Shown here in pieces: positions 14,499-20,666 of a DNA stretch of 28,885 bases. The stretch is from UBA4246 sp045113695 (lineage in GTDB: Bacteria > Bacillota > Clostridia > Christensenellales > Aristaeellaceae). The DNA lies in NCBI GenBank assembly GCA_045113695.1, contig JBGUJG010000125.1:1-28885 (forward strand), in the 5' to 3' direction. The position numbers and the translations under genes were made by a program. The notes below the pieces were generated by a model that was given only the letters and a program-made list of their open reading frames with translations, was not told the DNA's origin and did not search any database. Positions within the stretch are counted from its first letter, which is position 1; each line of letters opens with the position of its first letter.

Positions 14499-15659
14499 TT
14501 ACCGCATCAGCGAGACTTTTTCCCCGGTGATTCCGTCGGTCCCCTCGCCGTACGCATCGACCGTATACCAGGCAAGCTCCGCGCCCGCCCCGTCAAACAG
14601 GCGGACAGTCAGCGTGCCGTCCGGGTTTTCGGCGGTCTTTGCCGCCGCCGGGAAAACCCCGGCGTTCCTGAAGAAAAGGAACCTCGCCCACAGGCCAAGC
14701 TCTTCCGGCCTGTACGGGCCGTCCCCCGCGGGACGGAAATGGGTCTGTCCGTGCAGGCTGTCCCCGCTGACCCTCACCGGGACCATCACATACCTCCCGG
14801 TCTGGAGACTCTCCTCCGGGTCTCCCGGCGGCGTGCTCCTGTCCCGCACCGCCGTCATCACGGCGGCGTCGAGATAGAGCTCAAGCGTCAGCTGCTCAAA
14901 CCAGCCGGAGCAGTCGTTTCCGTCCATGTCACGGACCCGGCGGAGCGCAAGTCCCTTCTCCGAAACTTCCGCGCTCGACAGGTCCAGGACAAAGCAGCGC
15001 TCGGCAAAGGCTGCGCCGCCGGAGCGGAAAAAGCAGTGCAGGACCAGGTTGTCCGTAAGCGTCCATGAAAAGTCCAGCCAGTACCGGGGCATCCCGTTCT
15101 CCTGGCAGTACAGGTAGCCTTCCGCAAGGCCCGGGGCCTGGTCCGGGCCGTCCTCCCGGAGAAATACGCAGTTTGCCACGATATCGTCCAGCATGCTGCC
15201 GATGGTCATGCCGATTTCCCCGATCTCCTTGGACGTAAACAGATAGGCCGTTCCGCCGGCGGCCATCGCGATCCGCCGGTCCCGGACTTCATAGCCGCTG
15301 ACCCGGTAGCTGTAATCGATTTCGATGCACTGCTTGTCCCCGATCGTCTTTGAGGCTGCCTCAGCAATGACCTTCAGGTCCGGATACTGGCTGCGCATAT
15401 ACCCGGTAAAGTCGTTCAGCAGGGCCTGCGCGTCGTCATACGGGTAGGTCCTCAGCATGACATAGGGGATGGAGTTTTCCTCCCCCGCATAGATGTAGTA
15501 CTCGCTCCCCTTCAGAACGGCTGTGGTCCCCTCCGGAACGGCGATCCGGACGTTCCAGTCCGCCGGAGCGCCGGCATTCCCTTCCGCGGCGGCACCGGCG
15601 GGGAAGAGCGCCGCGCAGAACAGAAGAACCACACAGAATACCGAAACGGACCTTTTCAT
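14499..15659 (-). CDS. Secreted protein, possible PsbP/DcrB-like N-terminal domain
   Basis: A 386-residue exported protein. The signal peptide is residues 1-26 (MKRSVSVFCVVLLFCAALFPAG, then an AAAEG cleavage region). Residues 30-170 follow a beta-alpha pattern (IAVPEGTTAVL, YPYDDAQALLNDFTGYMRSQYP, KQCIEIDYSY, GGTAYLFTSKEIGEIGMTIGSMLDDIVANCVF) that resembles PsbP/DcrB-like lipoprotein domains, by impression only. Residues 175-386 are unassigned and beta-rich. It lacks a lipobox cysteine. The ATG at 15659 is five bases after GGGAG; the GTG at 15665 would overlap that site. It has its own promoter, and the large repeat protein lies directly downstream. Confidence 0.75.
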   Translation of the reverse strand: MKRSVSVFCVVLLFCAALFPAGAAAEGNAGAPADWNVRIAVPEGTTAVLKGSEYYIYAGEENSIPYVMLRTYPYDDAQALLNDFTGYMRSQYPDLKVIAEAASKTIGDKQCIEIDYSYRVSGYEVRDRRIAMAAGGTAYLFTSKEIGEIGMTIGSMLDDIVANCVFLREDGPDQAPGLAEGYLYCQENGMPRYWLDFSWTLTDNLVLHCFFRSGGAAFAERCFVLDLSSAEVSEKGLALRRVRDMDGNDCSGWFEQLTLELYLDAAVMTAVRDRSTPPGDPEESLQTGRYVMVPVRVSGDSLHGQTHFRPAGDGPYRPEELGLWARFLFFRNAGVFPAAAKTAENPDGTLTVRLFDGAGAELAWYTVDAYGEGTDGITGEKVSLMR

Positions 15660-15693
15660 TGCCACTCCCTTTGCTGCCGGACTCCCGGATCGA

Positions 15694-15758
15694 GCCGGTT
15701 CTCCGGCTCAAACGGAATATTTTGGGACATTATATGATAGGAAACAACCTGCTGTCAA
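15694..15758 (-). promoter_or_regulatory. Promoter and leader hairpin of the secreted-protein pair
   Basis: On the minus strand TTGACA (15753-15758) and TATAAT (15729-15734) are 18 bases apart. The leader carries a hairpin, GAGCCGG-AGAA-CCGGCTC (15694-15711), about 35 bases before the start codon; it could stabilise the message. Confidence 0.8.
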
Positions 15759-15843
15759 TCATTTTTTACAACCTACTCCGGCCGCCGTTTCCGGCCTTCT
15801 GCGGGCGTTTTTCCGCTCTCCGGGCGGCCGGATCCGTCCCCGC

Positions 15844-16920
15844 TTACCTGAGTTCCGCCGCGCACGGAAAGCCGTAGGCGCTCTCCGCGCTTTCCACAGC
15901 CCGGATGATCGCCTCGCTGATTACTTCCGCCCCCAGCAGGCCGACCAGGTCCTGATCCGCCACCACCTCCCCGACGGAAAGGGCAAAGACGCTGTCCCCG
16001 TCGGCGGACGTATGCACGGGACGGATCGAGCGCGCCATGCCGTCGTGCCCCGTGCCGGCGATCTTGCACAGCTGCGCTTTGCTGAACTTCGCGTTGGTCA
16101 CGATGACGGCCAGGGTCGTGTTGCCGGTAAATTTGTTGTCCGTCACCGCAATGTTCCGCTTCATGTATTCCGAAGTGCTCCGCAGGGACCGTCCGTCCTC
16201 CGCAAGCAGACCCGCGATCTGCGCGCCGGTCTTCCAGTCAAATACGTCCCCCAGCGCGTTCACCACCGCGACGGCGCCAACCTTCAGCGCCCCGATCTGC
16301 ACCGCGTAACTGCCGATCCCGCTCTTCATGCAGGATGCCATGCCGGCGATTTTGCCGACCGTCGCCCCGCAGCCGGCCCCGCGGTTTCCGTCCCGGTAAT
16401 TGGGGGCTTCGAAGGCGTTCTTCGCCGCCTGATAGCCCATGTCAGGGCCCGGCCGCACCTTTGCGTCGCCCACGGAAAGGTCGTAAATATCCGCCTGCGC
16501 CACCAGCGGCACCAGGGCGTACCCGGTATCGTAGCCGATTCCCTTTTCTTCCAGGTACCGCATCACCCCGTCCGCCGTCCCCAGGCCGTACGCGCTTCCA
16601 CCGGACAGGACCACCGCGTGGATTGTCTGCGCCGACATCAGCGGGTTCAGCAGCTGGCTTTCCCGCGAGGCGGGGCCGCCGCCCCGCACATCCAGGCCCG
16701 CCGCCATGCCGTTTTCTGCGATCAGCACGGTGCAGCCCGTGCCCGCTTCCCGGTTTTCCGTCTGGCCGATCCGGAGCGGGGCGATGTCCGTGATCGGGAT
16801 CTCCGTCTGCCCGATCCCTTCGCCCAGGCCGGGCGCGGTCAGCAGCACCGCCGCCAGCAGCGGGAGCAGGCGCTTCCAAAGCGCAGCCATTCTACTACAG
16901 AACCACTGTTTCACGGACAT
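15844..16920 (-). CDS. P1-family (S58/DmpA-like) peptidase with signal peptide
   Basis: A 358-residue member of the DmpA/P1 aminopeptidase family, which self-cleaves to form an N-terminal nucleophile hydrolase with L-aminopeptidase/D-esterase activity. VVLSGGSAYGLGTADGVM (104-121) and the GAGCGATVGK loop (181-190) are hallmark stretches. The GNTTLAVIVTNA segment (266-277) holds the expected cleavage site N267-T268, with T268 as inferred nucleophile. Residues about 15-35 are a hydrophobic export signal, so this copy appears to act outside the membrane, whereas many relatives lack one. The ATG at 16920 follows GGAAAGAGG. The spacer upstream is filled by composite repeat C4, and no clean promoter was found. 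Substrates are unknown; D-amino-acid or beta-peptides are possible from the family. Confidence 0.88.
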   Translation of the reverse strand: MSVKQWFCSRMAALWKRLLPLLAAVLLTAPGLGEGIGQTEIPITDIAPLRIGQTENREAGTGCTVLIAENGMAAGLDVRGGGPASRESQLLNPLMSAQTIHAVVLSGGSAYGLGTADGVMRYLEEKGIGYDTGYALVPLVAQADIYDLSVGDAKVRPGPDMGYQAAKNAFEAPNYRDGNRGAGCGATVGKIAGMASCMKSGIGSYAVQIGALKVGAVAVVNALGDVFDWKTGAQIAGLLAEDGRSLRSTSEYMKRNIAVTDNKFTGNTTLAVIVTNAKFSKAQLCKIAGTGHDGMARSIRPVHTSADGDSVFALSVGEVVADQDLVGLLGAEVISEAIIRAVESAESAYGFPCAAELR

Positions 16921-17128
16921 ACACCTCTTTCCGGATCAATTACATCCGCGGCGGCCGCGGATATGACAAAAGGGATGCCGCAGATCAAAATGCTGCAGCA
17001 GCCCCCTCTTGACATCATCAATCATCAGCTGTTTTAACAGAGATTGCCCGGTATTCCGAAAACTCCGGGTGGTATGGAGGGGCCGCAGCCCCTCCATATA
17101 TAATCCGCAGCAGCGACATGTGCGGTGC

Positions 17129-17197
17129 GGGGTTATTCGCGCCCGGAAATTGAGCCGGTGGCTCAATTTTAGCGAATAACGGGCCGACAGGCCCTGG
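17129..17197 (-). repeat. Structured element X, copy 4
   Basis: On the minus strand: AGGGCCTGTCGGCCC, outer arm GTTATTCGC with a perfect partner GCGAATAAC, inner stem AAATTGAGCC-ACC-GGCTCAATTT, end AACCCC. The outer arm differs from the other copies by a paired change (GTTA/TAAC in place of GTTC/GAAC). Confidence 0.85.
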
Positions 17198-17246
17198 GCG
17201 AAATCTTTTTCGAGAGCAAAAATTCATACCTGCGCCTTTGCCGCCC

Positions 17247-17313
17247 GGGGTTCGCAGCGCCCGGAAAACAGGCCGGTGGCCTGTTTTCAGCGAGAACGGG
17301 CCGGCAGGCCCTG
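17247..17313 (-). repeat. Structured element X, copy 3
   Basis: On the minus strand: AGGGCCTGCCGGCCC, outer arm GTTC/GAAC, inner stem AAAACAGGCC-ACC-GGCCTGTTTT. Relative to copy 2 three adjacent base pairs of the inner stem are changed on both sides (TGA/TCA to CAG/CTG), so pairing is kept. Confidence 0.85.
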
Positions 17314-17358
17314 GATTCCCGTAGGGACGAGAGGCAAAGGCGAGGGGGTTCCCGACAG

Positions 17359-17427
17359 GGGGTTCTGAGGGCCCGGAAAATGAGCCAGTGGCTCATTTTC
17401 ACCGAAGAACGGGCCGGCAGGCCCTGG
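17359..17427 (-). repeat. Structured element X, copy 2
   Basis: On the minus strand: AGGGCCTGCCGGCCC, outer arm GTTCT/AGAAC, inner stem AAAATGAGCC-ACT-GGCTCATTTT, end AACCCC. It lies in the loop of a CAGGGGG/CCCCCTG hairpin. Confidence 0.85.
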
Positions 17428-17461
17428 TTGTGTCCCCCTGCCGCGGGCTGACAGCCCCGCG

Positions 17462-18295
17462 TCAGGCCTTTTTCAGCGGTATCCAGATCTCTGTTTTCAT
17501 CTCTTCCGAGCCCTCTTCCGGGGGAAGGTAGACCTCGATGTCGTATTCTCCCGCCAGCGTATAGCCGGAAAGCCCCGGCAGCCACTCTGACCAGATCTTC
17601 GTGTTGGTTTCCTGCAGCGTGCGGATCGTGCAGGGGAACTGCGCCCACAGCCCGCCGGGGATCACCCGGGTTTCGCAGCCTGCCGGAACGTCCTCCCAGG
17701 GCATATAGAGGTCCGCGATCCAGTAGTCAAAGTCTTTCCCCTGCATGTCGATGCAGACGCCGAAGGTGCCCATCACCGGGCGCTTCTCCCCCTGGGCCAG
17801 CCATTCGTCCCAGAATTTCGGGATCTCTCCGTAGCTGGTATCCGAGTGGAACGGTCTCTTCACCCCGACGATGGTAAACGGCGCTTTTTCAGTGATACGG
17901 TAATCCAGCATGTTTCCGCCCTCCAAGGTAATTCTGATGTGCAGGGGCGCGAAGGATTTAAGCGGCGCTCCGGCTTCCCGCGCCTGGGACGGCACGATGC
18001 CGTGGAACCGCTGGAACGCTCTGGCAAAGCTGTCCGGCGAATCGTAGCCCCAGCGCATGGCGACGTCGATCACCCGGCATTCCGGGTCCGCCGCCAGTTC
18101 CTGGGCCGCCAGCGTCATCCTGCGCGCGCGGATGTATTCGCCGGCGGTCATCCCGCACAGGGCCCCGAAGATCCGCTGGTAGTAAAACGGGGACAGCGCG
18201 GCCTTCGCGGCGATTTCCCCGATGTCCAGCTCCTCCGTCAGATTTTGCTCGATAAAGTCGATCGACTCCTGAAAGCCTCCGATCCAGCCCTGCAC
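17462..18295 (-). CDS. AraC-family regulator with GyrI-like effector domain
   Basis: A 277-residue transcription factor of the Rob/AraC type. Residues about 5-105 hold the two helix-turn-helix motifs of AraC (IGEIAAKAALSPFYYQRIFGA..., then VIDVAMRWGYDSPDSFARAFQRFHG, the signature of the second motif). Residues about 120-277 form a GyrI-like/effector-binding domain (YRITEKAPFTIVGVKR ... GGLWAQFPCTI ... GEYDIEVYLP). Such proteins sense small molecules, often drugs or metabolites, through the C-terminal domain. The start is GTG at 18295 because GGAGGAA is seven bases upstream; a TTG at 18319 lies before that site. Its target genes are not obvious. Confidence 0.92.
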   Translation of the reverse strand: MQGWIGGFQESIDFIEQNLTEELDIGEIAAKAALSPFYYQRIFGALCGMTAGEYIRARRMTLAAQELAADPECRVIDVAMRWGYDSPDSFARAFQRFHGIVPSQAREAGAPLKSFAPLHIRITLEGGNMLDYRITEKAPFTIVGVKRPFHSDTSYGEIPKFWDEWLAQGEKRPVMGTFGVCIDMQGKDFDYWIADLYMPWEDVPAGCETRVIPGGLWAQFPCTIRTLQETNTKIWSEWLPGLSGYTLAGEYDIEVYLPPEEGSEEMKTEIWIPLKKA

Positions 18296-18323
18296 CGCCT
18301 GTTCCTCCCTTCCCTGCAAAGTC

Positions 18324-18332
18324 AGTATAGCA
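18324..18332 (-). promoter_or_regulatory. Extended -10 element of the AraC-type gene
   Basis: TGCTATACT on the minus strand (TATACT at 18324-18329) matches an extended -10 box about 30 bases before the start codon. No good -35 hexamer is seen. The rest of the spacer to 18584 carries only a weak, diverged copy of the GCGGCATCCG/CCGG module near 18503-18532. Confidence 0.5.
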
Positions 18333-18584
18333 CGCCGGTCCGGGATCTGCCCGACTTTCCGTGCCCTCTTTGTCGGGGTCGTCCGAGCAAAGCCGCCGTC
18401 AGGTCTTGATCTTGAGCTTTTTGTCCGGCAAGCCGCGCGTCCGGGCGGGGCAGCTCCCTATTCGGCCCCTGGGCAAACGCCGCAAAACACCATGCAGAGC
18501 GCCCGCGGCATCCGGCGGATCAGCCGGCCGACTTTTACCTTGATCTGCGTGGTTTTGTATCAGAGCGTTTATAAAGGAAATATC

Positions 18585-19154
18585 TTATTGCCTGTAATAC
18601 ACTTCCGGGTGCTGAGCTGCGTAATCGATCAGGCGCTGGTTGAAGTCTGTTTCATGCCAGATTTCCATATAAGCGTCGTCAAAGTCATCAAAGGGATGAA
18701 GGTTAGTAAATTCAGCCCAGTCCTCATCGGCCGGGAAACGTTCCCGGTAGCTGCCGATCTCTGCCAGGGTGATGCCGTTTTCCGAAACGAAGCGTTCATA
18801 CAGGTCCGCTACGTCGCCGAAACCCGCGGTGCGAAGCGACTGCGGCGTCAGGCGGGCGTAATCGGGGCCGGTGTTCCAGAAATACTGGGCAATGCCGCCG
18901 TTTCGGATTTCCATATCGAGCATCAGCACCACCAGCAGGGCGCGCTGAGCTTCTGAGTGGTCCATAAAGCCGGGCATTCCGGGTTCTGTCGTATTAAAAA
19001 CCACAGCGTCGTACAAATCGTAGTATTTGTCGTAATGATACTTTTCGCTTAATTCCTGATATTGTTTCTCATATTCAGACGGCATGGTCAGACTCCTTCC
19101 CATACTGCTGATCATCATCAGCAAAGCCAGAAACAGCGCGATGTTTTTTACCAT
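18585..19154 (-). CDS. Exported DMP19/DUF4375-like protein
   Basis: A 189-residue protein with a DUF4375 (DMP19) domain at about 65-185. RNGGIAQYFWNTGPDYARLTPQSLRTAG is the typical NGG-x-QYF core followed by a helix. The family takes its name from the Neisseria DNA-mimic protein DMP19, but most members are uncharacterised. Residues 1-22 (MVKNIALFLALLMMISSMG) form a signal peptide or membrane anchor, odd for a proposed DNA mimic, so a different extracytoplasmic role is likely here. AAGGAGG lies seven bases before the ATG. It sits 76 bases after the ABC ATPase, with the GAGTGAGGAG repeat between them. Confidence 0.8.
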   Translation of the reverse strand: MVKNIALFLALLMMISSMGRSLTMPSEYEKQYQELSEKYHYDKYYDLYDAVVFNTTEPGMPGFMDHSEAQRALLVVLMLDMEIRNGGIAQYFWNTGPDYARLTPQSLRTAGFGDVADLYERFVSENGITLAEIGSYRERFPADEDWAEFTNLHPFDDFDDAYMEIWHETDFNQRLIDYAAQHPEVYYRQ

Positions 19155-19173
19155 CTGGATACCTCCTTCTGAT

Positions 19174-19218
19174 CAAACCGTTTTCAACTCCTCAGTCCTC
19201 ACTCCTCACTCCTCATTC
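19174..19218 (-). repeat. GAGTGAGGAG repeat, copy at the end of the ABC operon
   Basis: On the minus strand, tandem GAGTGAGGA units run into GAGTTGAAAACGGTTT. The same string with its unique tail (GAGTTGAAATTGGTTT) occurs on the plus strand at 23258-23295, so this is a dispersed element and not just a simple repeat. Confidence 0.8.
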
Positions 19219-19230
19219 TTCTTTCAGGAA

Positions 19231-20304
19231 TCACGTTTTGATCTTCAGCTTTTCGTCCAGCGAGCCATCGTCCTCGAAGACCATTTCCTCCCGGAAGGTC
19301 AGGTACACGGTGTCGCCGGGCTTCATGCCCATGTAGGTTTCCGGCGGGGCGATCACGCGGAAGGCAGCCTCCCCCACGCGGACGCGGCAGTCGTTGACGT
19401 CGCCCAGGTAATACTGGGTCTCGAGGGTCCCGCGCAGGTCTCCGCCGGTCAGGGACAGGGTGATCCGCTCCGGCCGGACGGCGACGGTCACCCGGCCGCG
19501 CTTGTCCCCTGCATAGGGGATGGACTGATCCGTGCCGGCCAGGGCGATCCGCCCGTCTCCGGCCGTGCCCCGGACGAAGTCCACCTTGCCCAGGAAGTCC
19601 GCCACGAAGGGGTTGGCCGGCTGATTGTAGATCTCGGCCGGGGATCCGACCTGCTGGACGGCCCCCTGGTTGATCAGGATGATCCGGTCGGACATGGCCA
19701 TGGCCTCCGTCTGGTCGTGGGTGACGTAGACGACGGTGATGCCCAGGGAGGACTGGATCTCCTTGATCTCAAAGCGCATGCTCTCGCGGAGCTTGGCGTC
19801 CAGGTTGGAAAGCGGCTCGTCCAGCAGCAGGAGCTCCGGCTCGGCGACCAGGGCGCGGGCCAGGGCGACGCGCTGCTGCTGTCCGCCGGACAGCTGGGAG
19901 GGCAGGCGGTCGGCGTACTGGCTCAGGTGGACGATGGAAAGCACCCGCTCCACGTTTTCTTTGATCTTCTGCTTCGGCGTCTTCTTGATCGTCAGCGGAT
20001 AGGCCACGTTGTCGAACACGTTCATGTGCGGCCAGACCGCGTAAGACTGGAACACCATGCCGATGTTCCGCTTTTCCGGCGGGATGAAGGTCTTGCCGCC
20101 GGAGACCAGCTGGCCGCCGATGTACACCTCCCCGCTGGTGGGCTTTTCAAACCCGGCGATGATGCGCAGCATGGTGGTCTTGCCGCAGCCGGACGGGCCC
20201 AGCAGGGTCACGAATTCTCCGTCCCCGAAGGTCTCGCTGAAATCCTTCAGGACGACGTTGTTCCCGAAGGCCTTGGTGACATTGCGGATGGAAATGTTTG
20301 CCAT
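19231..20304 (-). CDS. ABC transporter ATPase (iron(III)/polyamine/phosphonate type)
   Basis: A 357-residue importer ATPase of the PotA/FbpC group, cytoplasmic. Walker A GPSGCGKT is at 36-43, Q-loop Q86, signature LSGGQ 138-142, Walker B LLLLDE 158-163, and the switch histidine H196. A TOBE-type domain at about 235-345 would bind regulatory or substrate signals. It powers the fused permease encoded upstream and the binding protein upstream of that. The ATG at 20304 has GAAAGGATC upstream, supplied by the end of composite repeat C3. The 362-base repeat spacer before it is unusually long for subunits of one transporter. Confidence 0.93.
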   Translation of the reverse strand: MANISIRNVTKAFGNNVVLKDFSETFGDGEFVTLLGPSGCGKTTMLRIIAGFEKPTSGEVYIGGQLVSGGKTFIPPEKRNIGMVFQSYAVWPHMNVFDNVAYPLTIKKTPKQKIKENVERVLSIVHLSQYADRLPSQLSGGQQQRVALARALVAEPELLLLDEPLSNLDAKLRESMRFEIKEIQSSLGITVVYVTHDQTEAMAMSDRIILINQGAVQQVGSPAEIYNQPANPFVADFLGKVDFVRGTAGDGRIALAGTDQSIPYAGDKRGRVTVAVRPERITLSLTGGDLRGTLETQYYLGDVNDCRVRVGEAAFRVIAPPETYMGMKPGDTVYLTFREEMVFEDDGSLDEKLKIKT

Positions 20305-20309
20305 GGCGC

Positions 20310-20664
20310 TTTGATCCTTTCGTTATGAGGGGATGCTGCAGATAAAGCAGCAGCAGGTCCTCTTTTGACAGCGGTAATAATCATCACATACCGTTGTGCG
20401 GCAGAGTTTGTCTGGAAATCCGGCACCCCCGGGTGGTTTGGAGGGGCCGCAGCCCCTCCATGATCAATCCGCAGCGGCGGCATGTACGCCGCGAGGAGCA
20501 TTTTTGCGAAGGTTAGCTTGCCATCCGGGAGCAAAAATGCATTCCTTGCGGATTTGCCGCCCGGGAGCCCTGAAAGGGCGAGAGGCAAATCCGTCCGGGG
20601 GGTCCCGCAGGGGGGTCGCAAGACCCCCTTGCGGTAACTGTTCAGTCTATGACTGAACAGTTAC
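20310..20664 (-). repeat. Composite 3'-spacer repeat C3 (permease-ATPase spacer)
   Basis: On the minus strand it starts three bases after the permease stop with a 14-bp perfect stem (GTAACTGTTCAGTC, 3-base loop; 20634-20664). A GGGGGTC/GACCCCC hairpin with a trailing C run follows. Next come the inverted pair CGGATTTGCC/GGCAAATCCG, the pair GCATTTTTGC/GCAAAAATGC, and GGAGGGGCTGCGGCCCCTCC (about 20440-20459). A tail shared with C4 ends close to the ATPase ribosome binding site. It contains no X copy, so it shows the uninterrupted backbone. No gene is present. Confidence 0.85.
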
Positions 20665-20666
20665 GG

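Larger units (their letters stand above)
16945..17461 (-). repeat. Composite 3'-spacer repeat C4, with three X insertions
   Basis: This 540-base spacer after the AraC-type gene has no gene. On the minus strand it starts with a CGCGGG/CCCGCG hairpin at the stop codon, then CAGGGGG ... CCCCCTG, GCCTTTGCC ... GGCAAAGGC, and a TTTTTGC-containing module. It ends with GGAGGGGCTGCGGCCCCTCC and a tail that aligns with 20326-20483 of C3. X copies 2, 3 and 4 lie between the paired arms. A perfect ATCCGCGG-CCG-CCGCGGAT palindrome sits near 16943-16961, just before the peptidase gene. Confidence 0.8.

Noticed and set aside
16945..17461. CRISPR array
   Set aside because: The repeated units are about 67 bases, variable, self-complementary and irregularly spaced, with no constant short repeat and spacer pattern and no cas genes nearby.
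18296..18319. Earlier TTG start for the AraC-type regulator
   Set aside because: The TTG lies upstream of the GGAAGGGAGGAA ribosome binding site, which is correctly spaced for the GTG at 18295.
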